Numbered from the stretch's first letter, positions 45,316-55,175 are shown. The stretch: 64,000 nucleotides of DNA from an uncultured Aliiroseovarius sp. (GCF_947497285.1 NZ_CANMFT010000003.1:372001-436000), one strand, 5' to 3'. The notes: a model not told the origin generated them from the sequence alone. Numbers and translations are program-made.

Positions 45316-47997
45316 ATGGCAGACTACCACACCAGATCGCTTACAGACGTCTTGGAGGAGCTTGACAGCACTCCCGAAGGCCTGACGACAGACGAAGCGA
45401 AAAACCGGCTGGAGCGGTATGGCACCAACGAGCTGAAGGTTTCGAAGGACACGCCCGAAATCGTCAAGTTTCTTCAGCAGTTCAAGAATTTCTTTGCCAT
45501 CCTGCTGATCGCAGGCGGCGCGCTGGCGATGACGGCCGAGAAATTGGACCCGGGCAACGGCAATCTCTATATCGCCATTGCGCTGGTCGGTGTGGTGTTC
45601 CTAAACGCGGCGTTCACCTATTTTCAGGAACATCAAAGCGAACGCATCATGGACAGCTTCAAGAATATGCTGCCCTCGATGATCACCGCCCTGCGCGACG
45701 GCAACCCGCAAGAGGTGCCCGTCGGCGAGCTGGTGCCCGGTGACGTGATCGTGCTGAACGAGGGTGACAAGGTGCCTGCCGACGGGCGGTTGATTGAGGC
45801 CAAAGAGCTTAAGGTCGACAATTCAAGCCTGACCGGTGAAAGCGAACCGCAATTGCTGGACGAAGGCAAATCAGCCAAGGCAATGCTGGAAAGCCCCAAC
45901 ATGATCTTCTCGGGCAGCCTTGTGCAAAACGGCGAAGGTAAGGTGCTGCTGGTTGAAACCGGCATGAACACCCAGATCGGTGGCATTGTGGCGTTGACCA
46001 AGGCCACAGAGGCGACGGAAACGCCGATCCACCAGGAACTGAAATACTTCATCAAGGTCATCAGTTTCATCGCCATCTTTTTGGGGGTAAGTTTCTTTGG
46101 CGTGTCTGTCGCAATCGGCAACAATGTGATCGGCAGCCTGATCTTTGCGATCGGCATCATTGTGGCGAATGTGCCCGAAGGCTTGCTGCCCACTGTTACG
46201 CTTAGCCTGACCATGGCCAGCCGCCGCATGGCGCAGAAGAACGCGTTGATCAAGAACCTTGAAAGCGTCGAAACCCTTGGGTCGACCACTGTCATCTGCA
46301 CAGACAAGACGGGCACCCTGACGCAAAACCGGCTTGGCGTGAACACGGTTGTCGTCGGCGGGACCTCCTATGCCGTTGATGACAGGCAGGTGGTGGATGC
46401 CGCTGCCTTTGATCGGCTGCTTCGGGTCATGTGCGTCTGCAACAACGCCTATCTGACCGATGATGGTTACGCGGGCGATGCGACTGAAGGTGCGCTGCTG
46501 CTTTACGCGCGCAACTACACCGACCCAGCCGCCCTGCGGCGTGTCGAAGAGATCGCCGAACAGCCCTTTAACTCGACCAGCAAGCGGATGATCACGGTCA
46601 CCGATGATGGGACCGGGCCGCAAGCCTACCTTAAGGGCGCGCCCGAGGTGGTGCTGGCCATGTGCGACAAGGTTGCGCTGAATGGCGAAGAATTTGCGCT
46701 GACCCCGGATCGCCATGGCGACATCGTGGATGCGTATCACAAATTGGCGGGCCGCGGCGAACGCGGGCTGGGCTTTGCCGCGCGTGCTTGCGACCGCGAC
46801 GGGGTGCCCGAGGACGGATACGTGTTTCTGGGCCTGACGGGGATGATCGACCCGCCCCGCCCTGAAGTGCCCATCGCCTTGGAGCGTTGCGTGTCAGCAG
46901 GCATCCGAGTGATCATGCTGACCGGTGATTTCGGCCTGACCGCAAAGACCATCGCCCAACAGATCGGGATGATGGGCCCGCATGGACGCGTGGTGCAGGG
47001 CGACGAGCTGTCACAGATGACCGACGCCGAACTGCAGACAGTCTTGCAGGACGAGGCAGAGATTATCTTCGCCCGCATCGCACCGGCCCAAAAATTGCAG
47101 GTCGTTCAGGCCCTACAAGCCAGCGGCGAGATCGTGACAGTCACAGGCGACGGGGTGAACGACGCACCCGCGCTAAAGAACGCCGACATGGGTGTGGCCA
47201 TGGGCGTGATGGGGACCGATGTCGCCAAAGAGGCCAGCGATATGGTGCTGATGGACGACAATTTCGCCACCATCGTTGCGGCCGTAGAAGAAGGCCGCAC
47301 CATTTTCGACAACATCAAGAAGTTTATCGCCTACATTCTGACCTCCAACATCCCCGAGATTCTGCCCTTCATCGCCTTTGTGTTGCTGGATATTCCCTTG
47401 CCGCTGACGGTGATCCTGATCCTCAGCATCGATTTGGGCACGGACATTCTGCCCGCACTTGGTCTGGGGGCGGAAAAGCCGGAAACCGACGTGATGAAAC
47501 GCAAACCCCGGCAACGGGGTGAACGGTTGCTAAGCCGCAACCTGCTGCTGATGAGTTATGGAATTATCGGAATGTTGCAGGCGGCGGCGGGGTTTTTCAC
47601 CTATTTCACCATCCTCTACACCGGGGGGTGGGAATGGGGGCAAGACCTGGCCAGCTCGGACCCATTGTACCGGACGGCAATCACCGGGTTCTTTGCCTCG
47701 ATCATCATTTGCCAAGTGGCGGATGTGATCATCTGCCGAACCCGAACGCAAAGCCTGCTGACCGTCGGACTGCTGTCTAACAAGCTGGTCTTGGTGGGGA
47801 TCGCATTTGAACTGCTGCTGCTGGCCTGCATCAGCTATATCCCGGCCTTCAACACGTTTTTCGGCACCGCACCGCTTGAGGCCTGGCACCTTATGCTGTC
47901 CGTCCCGTTTGCCCTGCTGATACTGCTGGGGGACGAACTGCGCCGCGTCTTTGTGCGACGCGGAAACCCGTTCGTGCTGCGCTTTTTGACGTGGTGA
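45316..47997 (+). CDS. P2-type cation ATPase resembling Na,K-ATPase alpha (P2C-like)
   Basis: 893 residues. N-terminal cation-ATPase domain, TGES motif (SLTGESEP), phosphorylated Asp330 in CTDKTGTLTQN, and hinge GDGVNDAP at 611-618. Several segments track the eukaryotic Na,K-ATPase more than calcium pumps: PEGLLPTVT at 287, KNLESVETLGST, YILTSNIPEILPF, IDLGTD at 705-710 and DVMKRKPR. These point to subgroup P2C, which pumps Na+ out and K+ or H+ in. No beta-subunit-like gene is nearby. GGCGGAG precedes the ATG, and an FNR-type box lies 77 bases upstream. A Ca2+ pump remains possible. Confidence 0.85.
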   Translation: MADYHTRSLTDVLEELDSTPEGLTTDEAKNRLERYGTNELKVSKDTPEIVKFLQQFKNFFAILLIAGGALAMTAEKLDPGNGNLYIAIALVGVVFLNAAFTYFQEHQSERIMDSFKNMLPSMITALRDGNPQEVPVGELVPGDVIVLNEGDKVPADGRLIEAKELKVDNSSLTGESEPQLLDEGKSAKAMLESPNMIFSGSLVQNGEGKVLLVETGMNTQIGGIVALTKATEATETPIHQELKYFIKVISFIAIFLGVSFFGVSVAIGNNVIGSLIFAIGIIVANVPEGLLPTVTLSLTMASRRMAQKNALIKNLESVETLGSTTVICTDKTGTLTQNRLGVNTVVVGGTSYAVDDRQVVDAAAFDRLLRVMCVCNNAYLTDDGYAGDATEGALLLYARNYTDPAALRRVEEIAEQPFNSTSKRMITVTDDGTGPQAYLKGAPEVVLAMCDKVALNGEEFALTPDRHGDIVDAYHKLAGRGERGLGFAARACDRDGVPEDGYVFLGLTGMIDPPRPEVPIALERCVSAGIRVIMLTGDFGLTAKTIAQQIGMMGPHGRVVQGDELSQMTDAELQTVLQDEAEIIFARIAPAQKLQVVQALQASGEIVTVTGDGVNDAPALKNADMGVAMGVMGTDVAKEASDMVLMDDNFATIVAAVEEGRTIFDNIKKFIAYILTSNIPEILPFIAFVLLDIPLPLTVILILSIDLGTDILPALGLGAEKPETDVMKRKPRQRGERLLSRNLLLMSYGIIGMLQAAAGFFTYFTILYTGGWEWGQDLASSDPLYRTAITGFFASIIICQVADVIICRTRTQSLLTVGLLSNKLVLVGIAFELLLLACISYIPAFNTFFGTAPLEAWHLMLSVPFALLILLGDELRRVFVRRGNPFVLRFLTW

Positions 47998-48282
47998 GGC
48001 GATCTTTGCACCCGCATCGTAAAGCTCGTCCGTATCCCGGCCCGCAGGTTAGATGAGGTGTCAGCCCCCGCCCAATCACGCGGTCGCCGCAACACCTGAT
48101 CGTCACCTTTTGGGTGCGTGCGCTGTCCGCGCAGGCGGCATTTGGTGACTGCACCGCGAAGGGCGGGTTTGAAGCCATTTTGGCGGACGCTGAAAGCTGC
48201 ACGAATGTCTGCTTAGGCTCTTGTAAAGTGGTTCGGAATGCACACTTCCGCTCTGTCATTTGGTAGAAAGATCTTCCCGTAA
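47998..48282. other. Intergenic region with possible degenerate repeat
   Basis: 285 bases without a credible gene. The part around 48121-48222 contains GGCGGACGCTGAAAGCTGC and CGAATGTCTGCTTAGGC, a pattern reminiscent of intergenic repeats in roseobacters, but I cannot confirm a second copy in the window. Confidence 0.3.
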
Positions 48283-49242
48283 ATGAGTGCAATACTTCTC
48301 GTCATTTTTGGCCTTGTTGGCTTGATCGTCGGCGGCGAAATGCTCGTACGTGGCGCAGTGTCCGCTGCCAAGTCATTCGGCATCTCGCCGATGGTGATCG
48401 GCCTGACACTGGTTGGCTTCGGAACCTCGTCACCTGAGCTGGTCACCAGCCTGCAAGCGGCTCTCTCTGGGTCTTCCGGCATTGCTATTGGTAACGTCGT
48501 TGGCAGCAATATCGGCAACGTTCTGCTGATCCTTGGCGTTGCCGCTCTGATTGCACCTATTTCAGTCGATCCAAAAGCGTTTCGGCGGGACGGAGCCGTC
48601 GTTGTTCTTTCAACGCTGCTTTGTCTGGGTGCTGTTCTTCTCGGTGAGGTCGGTCGGTTGATCGGCGCGGGCTTAGTGGTCGCCTTGGCAACCTATTTGG
48701 GCTTCACGCTCTGGTCTGAGAGGCGGTCAGGAGGCACGCCAGCTGCGACTGTCTACGAGAGTGAAGCTGACGCCGTGCCTGGCCCGGAAACAAATCTCGG
48801 TGTTTCCTTGTTGATAGCACTTGGAGGTTTGGTGATTACCATCTTTGGGGCTCGGTTCTTGGTGTCCGGCGCAGTCGCTATTGCTCAATCGGCGGGGCTT
48901 TCGGAAGCTTTGATCGGTTTAACAATCGTCGCTATCGGAACATCGATGCCTGAACTCGTGACCTCCATCATTGCAGTGCGCAAGGGCGAAGGCTCTGTCG
49001 CACTAGGCAACGTCCTGGGCAGCAACATTTTCAATATTCTGGGCATCCTCGGCATTACCATTCTTGTCCAACCTATGGTAATCCCAAGCGAGATTGCCCG
49101 TTTTGATATTTGGATTTTGTGTGCGACCGCACTTTTGCTCGTCGCCTTCGCCCGAAGTGGTTGGACAATCTCTCGGCGTGAAGGCGGCTTTCTCGTTCTT
49201 GCTTATGCCGCCTACCTCGCTGCGCTACTGACTCAAACTTGA
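48283..49242 (+). CDS. Calcium/sodium antiporter (YrbG/CaCA family)
   Basis: 319 residues in two inverted halves, each with the alpha-repeat motif: GFGTSSPELVTSLQAA with GNVVGSNIGN, and AIGTSMPELVTSIIAV with GNVLGSNIFN. These are diagnostic of CaCA exchangers that couple Na+ influx to Ca2+ efflux. Codon use is somewhat less GC-biased than its neighbours. Its Shine-Dalgarno sequence is poor (AGAAAG). It closes the sodium-linked region. Confidence 0.93.
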   Translation: MSAILLVIFGLVGLIVGGEMLVRGAVSAAKSFGISPMVIGLTLVGFGTSSPELVTSLQAALSGSSGIAIGNVVGSNIGNVLLILGVAALIAPISVDPKAFRRDGAVVVLSTLLCLGAVLLGEVGRLIGAGLVVALATYLGFTLWSERRSGGTPAATVYESEADAVPGPETNLGVSLLIALGGLVITIFGARFLVSGAVAIAQSAGLSEALIGLTIVAIGTSMPELVTSIIAVRKGEGSVALGNVLGSNIFNILGILGITILVQPMVIPSEIARFDIWILCATALLLVAFARSGWTISRREGGFLVLAYAAYLAALLTQT

Positions 49243-49335
49243 AGAGAGGTCCCAGAGACGGCTCGGGACAAAAAAAACGGGCTTTGGCGAGGTGTTGCCG
49301 AGAGTCTGCTTTGTCCCGCTAACCGGACATAGGCT

Positions 49336-50037
49336 TCATCCCCAACTCACATCCCCTAGAAAGATATACCCGGCGCCGTAGATCGTCTTGATCAGGCGCG
49401 GATTTTTGGGGTCTTCCTTAAGTTTGGTGCGCAGACGCGAGATGCGGACATCCATGGCGCGGTCGAAGCTTTCACCGGCGACGCCACCCAGTGTTTCTTG
49501 CATTTGCGCGCGCGATATGAGCCGCTTGGGGGCGTCAAGGAACAGGCGCAGCACTTCGCCTTCGGCGTGGGAAAAGGCGGTTTCCTCGCCGCTGTCGTCT
49601 TCCAGCATGTAACGGTCGAAATGCGCGGTCCAGCCGTTGAACGTCGCGGTTTGCGCCGTTTTCAGGCTGGATTTCGGCCCGCGCAGGCGCGCGCGGACGC
49701 GGGCGACGACCTCGGCGGGTTCGAATGGTTTGACGATATAGTCGTCGGCCCCAAGCTCCAACCCGGTGACGCGATCCTGCACTTGGGTGCGGCCTGAAAT
49801 GATGATGATCGACGCGCCGCTTTCCAGCGCCAGCCGATGCACCAAGGTCAGCCCGTCACGGTCTGGCAGACCGAGGTCCACAAGGCAGACATCCGGGGAC
49901 ATGGTGTTCAAGGCGGCCTCGAACTCGGTGGCGCGGGCGAAGCTTGCGGTGCGAAAACCGGCGTCTTCCAACGCATCTGACAGCATCCGTCGGATTTCCG
50001 GTTCGTCGTCAAGGATGGCGACCAATGGCTGGGTCAT
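49336..50037 (-). CDS. OmpR-family response regulator
   Basis: 233 residues: receiver domain with the acidic pocket (LDDEPE) and phospho-acceptor Asp54 in CLVDLGLPDRDG, Lys in DYIVKPFEP, then a winged-helix DNA-binding domain (about 135-230, ending LIKTIYGAGYIF). The start overlaps the kinase stop by ATGA, so the two form a pair. Target genes are most likely in the divergent CoA-ligase/ABC cluster, by position. Confidence 0.94.
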   Translation of the reverse strand: MTQPLVAILDDEPEIRRMLSDALEDAGFRTASFARATEFEAALNTMSPDVCLVDLGLPDRDGLTLVHRLALESGASIIIISGRTQVQDRVTGLELGADDYIVKPFEPAEVVARVRARLRGPKSSLKTAQTATFNGWTAHFDRYMLEDDSGEETAFSHAEGEVLRLFLDAPKRLISRAQMQETLGGVAGESFDRAMDVRISRLRTKLKEDPKNPRLIKTIYGAGYIFLGDVSWG

Positions 50038-51956
50038 ACGCGGACCTCTTCAGACAGGAACGTGGCGAGTTCGCCCTTTGTGAAGGGTTTGGGCAAAACC
50101 GGGAAACCGGCTTCTGCCCTGCGCGGATCATCGGCGGGTAGGGAGGTCATGACCAGCATAGGGACATCAATACCTGCCATGCGCAACCCCTGCAGAAATT
50201 CTGGGCCGGTCTGCGCGCCTTCCAACATCACGTCGCTTAGGATCAGACCAAGCCCGTCTAGGTCGACCAACCCCAGTGCTTCTTCGGCGGATGTTGCCTC
50301 GATCACCTGATGACCCATTTCGGTCAGCATCTCGCGAACGGATGTGCGAATGTCCTGATTATCCTCGATCAACAGGACAAGGCGCGGAGATATGGGCTGG
50401 AGCGGTTTGCGCAGCGGCAGGCGGACAGACACAACCGCGCCGCCCGTGTCGGCCGAATTGAACAGTTTCACCTGTCCGCCAGCAACCTTGGTCTGGTCAT
50501 AAACCATTGATAAGCCCAGCCCGGAGCCTTCGCCGCCCTTGGTGGTGAAAAACGGGTCAAGTGCGTGCTCAAGCGCCTTTCGCGAAAAGCCGGGCCCGCT
50601 GTCGGTGACACGGAATTCCACCCATGTGTCGCGGATCGGGCGGGCCGTCAGGTGGATGGTGCCGGGCGACGATCCGATCGCATGGGTCGCGTTCAGGATA
50701 AGGTTCAGAATCCCGTCCTGCACCGCGCCTGCGTCCAGCACAATCGGGTCGTTCAAGTCCGCGACGTTGATTACCAGGTCGATGTCATCGGGCAGCGTTG
50801 ACCGCGCGAGGGTTTCCAGTCCATTCAGCATGTCGGGCACGAGGGTCGGTTCAAAATGCAGCTCGCGCCGGCCCGAGATCGAGGCGATCCGGTCCAGCAA
50901 CGTCCCACCGCGCCGCACCGCGGCCGTGGTGGCGGCAACCATCTGCTGTGCATCATCGCCAAGTGGCATCTGGGCCAGACGGCTTTGCAGCCCAAGGATG
51001 ATGGTCAGCAGGTTCGAGAAATCATGCGCCACGCCCGATGTGAGTTGCGCGGCCAGCTCGCGTTTGCGGGTCTGGGCCAAGGCCGCGCGAGCTTGTGCTT
51101 CCTCAGTGACGTCCATCGACAGGATGTAGACGCCAGAGATTTCATCACCGTCTTGATCAGGGGTTAGTGCGACCCGAATACGGCGTCCTGACCCTTCGTG
51201 CGAGAATTCGAACACGCTGGGTTCGCCGTTAAAAGCACGGGCGAAGTAGGGCGAGATATGCGCATAAGCCTCGTCGCCCAGTGCTTCGATTGCGTGCAAC
51301 CCGATCAGGTCGCTCGGTCGCCCCGTGATGACGGATCCAAGGCGACGGTTCGAGAAGGTGTAGTGCCGATCGCGATCTATGCGCGCGATGTGCGCGGGCA
51401 TCATTTCGGCGGTCAGGCGGGTGCGGCTTTCCATCTCGGTTAGCTCGCGTTTGGTTTCTTCCAGCGCTGCGATTGTCGAGGCCAGCGCCCGGTTGGTCTG
51501 GGTCAGTTCTTCGGTATAGCTCAGCACTTGGTCGGACAGTTCCTCGGATCGGGCGCGCAACAGTGCCTCTTGCCGCTTGATTGGTGTGATGTCCGTATAG
51601 ACAGTCACCCACCCCCCTTGCGACAGCGGATGACCTTCGACCGAAATCACCCGACCGTTGGCGCGCGTGCGCTCCATATAATGTGGTTCGAATGCCAAAG
51701 CCTGATCGACGCGCGACTTGACGAAAGATTCGATATCACCAACAGCCCCGTAATCGCCGCGCTCTGCTAGAAATCGGATGGTGTCCGAAAACTCTGCACC
51801 GGGGGTGGCAAGGTGGTCTGGCAGGTCAAACATATCCTGAAACTGGCGGTTTCCAACGGCCAGCCGTAGCTTGCGATCATAGATGGAAAGCGCCTGCTGA
51901 ATAAGGTTCAAACCGGCTTGAGTCAGGGCCGAGGTTTCGTTGAAATTCTGTCCCAA
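50034..51956 (-). CDS. PAS-containing hybrid sensor histidine kinase (TTG start)
   Basis: 640 residues: two PAS-type domains (about 10-125 and 190-300) joined by a coiled coil, a HisKA-type phospho-acceptor region (LTSGVAHDFSNLL), an HATPase with DSGPGFSRKALE and GGEGSGLGLSMV, and a C-terminal receiver (LLIEDNQDI, LILSDVML). No membrane segment is visible, so it probably senses a cytoplasmic signal. Translation appears to start at TTG 51956 with AGGAGG 5 bases upstream; no suitable ATG is near. Phosphate flow to the separate regulator may bypass or involve the fused receiver. Confidence 0.9.
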   Translation of the reverse strand: MGQNFNETSALTQAGLNLIQQALSIYDRKLRLAVGNRQFQDMFDLPDHLATPGAEFSDTIRFLAERGDYGAVGDIESFVKSRVDQALAFEPHYMERTRANGRVISVEGHPLSQGGWVTVYTDITPIKRQEALLRARSEELSDQVLSYTEELTQTNRALASTIAALEETKRELTEMESRTRLTAEMMPAHIARIDRDRHYTFSNRRLGSVITGRPSDLIGLHAIEALGDEAYAHISPYFARAFNGEPSVFEFSHEGSGRRIRVALTPDQDGDEISGVYILSMDVTEEAQARAALAQTRKRELAAQLTSGVAHDFSNLLTIILGLQSRLAQMPLGDDAQQMVAATTAAVRRGGTLLDRIASISGRRELHFEPTLVPDMLNGLETLARSTLPDDIDLVINVADLNDPIVLDAGAVQDGILNLILNATHAIGSSPGTIHLTARPIRDTWVEFRVTDSGPGFSRKALEHALDPFFTTKGGEGSGLGLSMVYDQTKVAGGQVKLFNSADTGGAVVSVRLPLRKPLQPISPRLVLLIEDNQDIRTSVREMLTEMGHQVIEATSAEEALGLVDLDGLGLILSDVMLEGAQTGPEFLQGLRMAGIDVPMLVMTSLPADDPRRAEAGFPVLPKPFTKGELATFLSEEVRV

Positions 51957-52172
51957 TGGCGCCTCCTGTTACGCCCTTTCGCTAACACCTGAACCGGCGC
52001 ATGAAAAGGAGTTTGACTGGGTCGCACACCTCTGGACCCGCCATGTAACAATTCGTTAGGATTGCGAAAAAGTGGCGAAACCTTTGACGGCCAAGTTTTT
52101 TCAGTCAGGGTTGCAAAGGAAGATTCGCTTTGCGATCGGGAACGTCGCCCGTACCGACGGTGGGAGGAAGAT

Positions 52173-54338
52173 TTGTCACAGGAACTAGCCGCAGCAGGCG
52201 ACTTTGCTTCCGTTCCCGCGCTACTTGCGCGGAACGTGAAGAAGTATGGGGATCGCCCGGCCTATCGTGAAAAAGAATTTGGCATCTGGCAGAGCTGGAC
52301 ATGGGCCGAGGCCGCCAAGGAAATCGAGAACCTGGCCCTTGGGCTTTTGGCGCTTGGCATTGATCGTGGCGATCATGTTGCCATCATCGGCCGCAACCGT
52401 CCCGCCCATTACTGGGCGATGATTGCCGCGCAGAAAGTCGGTGCGGTTCCGGTGCCTTTGTATCAGGACGCTGTTGCCGAAGAAATGGAATTCGTGCTGG
52501 ACCATTGTGGCGCGCGGTTCGTGATCTGTGGCGATCAGGAACAGGTCGACAAGGTCATTGAGGTTCAGGAAAACGTCAAACATATCGAGCATGTGATCTA
52601 CTACGACAAGCGCGGCTTGCGGAAATATGATCACAGCCACCTGCATTGGTATCGTGACATTCAGGAAGAAGGCCGCGTTGCACATTCCCGCCTTGAAGGC
52701 GAGATGGCTGCCCGCGAGGCAGAGCTGACTTACGATAGCACCTGCGTCATGCTTTACACATCGGGCACCACCGGGCGCCCGAAAGGTGTGGTTCTGTCGA
52801 ACCGCAATATCGTTGAAAGCGCCAAGAACACCTCGGAATTCGACAATCTGGGTCTGAACGAAGACATTTTGGCCTATCTGCCGATGGCATGGGTAGGTGA
52901 CTTCATCTTCTCGCTGGGTCAGGCGATGTGGTGCGGGTTCTGTGTGAACTGCCCCGAAAGCCCGGAAACGATGATGACGGATCTGCGCGAAATCGGGCCG
53001 ACCTATTACTTCGCCCCGCCCCGCGTGTTTGAAACCCAGTTGACCAACGTGATGATCCGGATGGAAGACAGCGGCGATCTGAAATACGCGCTGTTCCACC
53101 ACTTTATGGATTTCGCCAAAAAAGGCGCCGGCGAGAAATACGGAATGCCGCGCCGCAAGGTCACCACCCAGAAAAAGACCCTGGAGCAGAAACTCCGCCA
53201 TGGCTTCCGCTATGCAATGGGGATTGGTTTTGCCGCCGAAACGATTGTGGAGAACGCGATCCGGTTGGGCTTTGCAAAGCTGCGGCATGGCAAAAATGCG
53301 CGCAAGCACTTCAAGGCCAAAGATCCGCTGGGTCTGAAGCTCTATAGCGGCAAGGCGTTTGAATACTTCAAATATCGTTGCGGCGATGTTCTGGTCTATG
53401 GCCCGCTGAAAGACACGCTGGGCTTTGGACGCATCCGCGTCGGATACACGGCTGGTGAAGCAATCGGCCCCGAGATTTTCGAGTTCTACCGCTCGATGGG
53501 GATCAACCTGAAACAGCTATACGGTCAGACCGAAGCCACCGTGTTCATCACCGTGCAACCCGATGGCGAGGTGCGCAACGATACCGTTGGCGTGCCCGCG
53601 CCGGGTGTTGAAATCAAACTGGCGGACAATGGTGAGATCTTCTATCGCAGCCCCGGCACGTTTGTTGAATACTACAACAACCCCGAAAGCACCGCCGACA
53701 CCAAAGACCCGGAAGGCTGGGTCGCCACGGGGGATGCGGGCTTCTTTGATAAGGTGAACGGTCACCTCCGCATCATCGACCGCGCCAAAGACGTGGGCAA
53801 AATGGCCGATGGCCGTCTGTTCGCGCCGAAATATGTCGAGAACAAACTGAAGTTCTATCCCGACATTCTGGAAGCCGTGGTGTTTGGCAATGACCGTGAC
53901 ATGTGCACCGCGTTCATCAACATCGACCTGACGGCAGTTGGCAACTGGGCCGAACGTAACAACGTCGCCTATGGGTCCTATCAGGAACTGGCGGGCCACC
54001 CGGACGTGGTGTCGACCATTCAGGAACACGTTGAAGCCGTTAACAAATCCGTTGCCGAAGACGAGATGTTGTCGGGCTGTCAGATCCACCGCTTCCTGAT
54101 CCTGCACAAGGAGCTGGATGCGGATGACGGTGAAATGACCCGGACCCGGAAAGTACGCCGCAAGATCGTGGAAGAGAAATACGCGCCACTGATCGACGCG
54201 CTTTATGGCGGCAAGTCCGAGCAATATATCGAAACCGAGGTCACTTATGAGGATGGCCGCAAGGGCTCGATCACGGCCACCTTGGAAATCCGCGACGCGG
54301 CTGTGGTTGGCACCAAACAGGGGATGGCGGCAGAATGA
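52173..54338 (+). CDS. Long-chain acyl-CoA synthetase-like AMP-binding enzyme (TTG start)
   Basis: About 721 residues. The AMP-binding P-loop YTSGTTGRPKGV, the LYGQTEATVFITV core, and GWVATGDAGFFDKVNGHLRIIDRAKD are clear. A C-terminal extension past the usual end (VTYEDGRKGSITATLE) resembles long acyl-CoA synthetases linked to ABC importers. The start is placed at TTG 52173 because GGAGG lies 5 bases upstream; the frame is open to 52062 but without a better site. It would activate the imported acid as a CoA thioester. The stop overlaps livG-like (ATGA). Confidence 0.87.
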   Translation: MSQELAAAGDFASVPALLARNVKKYGDRPAYREKEFGIWQSWTWAEAAKEIENLALGLLALGIDRGDHVAIIGRNRPAHYWAMIAAQKVGAVPVPLYQDAVAEEMEFVLDHCGARFVICGDQEQVDKVIEVQENVKHIEHVIYYDKRGLRKYDHSHLHWYRDIQEEGRVAHSRLEGEMAAREAELTYDSTCVMLYTSGTTGRPKGVVLSNRNIVESAKNTSEFDNLGLNEDILAYLPMAWVGDFIFSLGQAMWCGFCVNCPESPETMMTDLREIGPTYYFAPPRVFETQLTNVMIRMEDSGDLKYALFHHFMDFAKKGAGEKYGMPRRKVTTQKKTLEQKLRHGFRYAMGIGFAAETIVENAIRLGFAKLRHGKNARKHFKAKDPLGLKLYSGKAFEYFKYRCGDVLVYGPLKDTLGFGRIRVGYTAGEAIGPEIFEFYRSMGINLKQLYGQTEATVFITVQPDGEVRNDTVGVPAPGVEIKLADNGEIFYRSPGTFVEYYNNPESTADTKDPEGWVATGDAGFFDKVNGHLRIIDRAKDVGKMADGRLFAPKYVENKLKFYPDILEAVVFGNDRDMCTAFINIDLTAVGNWAERNNVAYGSYQELAGHPDVVSTIQEHVEAVNKSVAEDEMLSGCQIHRFLILHKELDADDGEMTRTRKVRRKIVEEKYAPLIDALYGGKSEQYIETEVTYEDGRKGSITATLEIRDAAVVGTKQGMAAE

Positions 54339-55165
54339 CGACAACAACTGACATGAACGCCGACAGCTATGTCACCGCAGATGGCCGCACGATTGGCCCG
54401 GTGGTGATGGATATGAAAAACATCACCCTGCGCTTCGGCGGTGTGGTGGCGATCAAGGACATCAGCTTTGACATTCGCGAAGGTGAAATCCGCGCGATCA
54501 TCGGCCCGAACGGGGCTGGTAAATCCTCGATGCTGAACGTCATCTCGGGCTTTTATAAGCCGCAAGAAGGTGAAGTATGGTTCCGTGGTGAAAAACGCCC
54601 GCCGATGAAGCCCTATCAGGTTGCGCGGCAAGGTTTGGCGCGGACCTTCCAGAACATCGCTTTGTTTGACGGGATGACCGTGCTGGACAATATCATGACC
54701 GGCCGTCTGAACCATATGAAGGCGAACCTGCTTCAGCAGGCGATCTGGAAAGGCAAAGCCGAGCGCGAAGAGATTGCGAACCGCGAGATTTGCGAGAAGG
54801 TCATCGACTTTCTGGAAATCCAGCACATCCGCAAAACGCCTGTTGGACGTCTGCCCTATGGCCTGAAAAAGCGGGTCGAGCTGGCGCGTGCGCTGGCCGC
54901 ACAACCCTCGCTTTTGCTGTTGGATGAACCCATGGCGGGCATGAACGTTGAGGAAAAAGAGGACATGTCCCGCTTTATCCTCGACATGAATGACGAATTC
55001 GGAACCACCATCGCGCTGATTGAACACGATATGGGTGTGGTTATGGATCTGTCCGACCGGGTGGTCGTGATGGATTACGGTAAGAAAATCGGGGACGGCA
55101 CACCGGACGAAGTGCGCAACAACCAAGATGTGATCGACGCCTATCTCGGCGTGTCACACGATTAA
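54335..55165 (+). CDS. Branched-chain-type ABC transporter ATPase (LivG-like)
   Basis: 276 residues with Walker A GPNGAGKSSMLN, the LivG-type signature LPYGLKKRVELARALA and Walker B LLLLDEPMAGMN, then the switch IEHDMGVVMDL. The N-terminal 20 residues are an extra polar stretch. It should pair with the LivF-like ATPase at 58717. Overlaps the synthetase gene by ATGA. Confidence 0.93.
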   Translation: MTTTTDMNADSYVTADGRTIGPVVMDMKNITLRFGGVVAIKDISFDIREGEIRAIIGPNGAGKSSMLNVISGFYKPQEGEVWFRGEKRPPMKPYQVARQGLARTFQNIALFDGMTVLDNIMTGRLNHMKANLLQQAIWKGKAEREEIANREICEKVIDFLEIQHIRKTPVGRLPYGLKKRVELARALAAQPSLLLLDEPMAGMNVEEKEDMSRFILDMNDEFGTTIALIEHDMGVVMDLSDRVVVMDYGKKIGDGTPDEVRNNQDVIDAYLGVSHD

Positions 55166-55175
55166 GGGGGGACTT

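Noticed and set aside
49264-49318. Inverted repeat CGGGACAAA / TTTGTCCCG between the Ca/Na exchanger and the response regulator
   Set aside because: The loop is 37 bases long and the stem only 9, so a terminator or mobile-element end cannot be supported.
52221-53309. A 362-codon minus-strand frame opposite the acyl-CoA synthetase
   Set aside because: Shadow of a gene with clear AMP-binding motifs; no start site or domain support.
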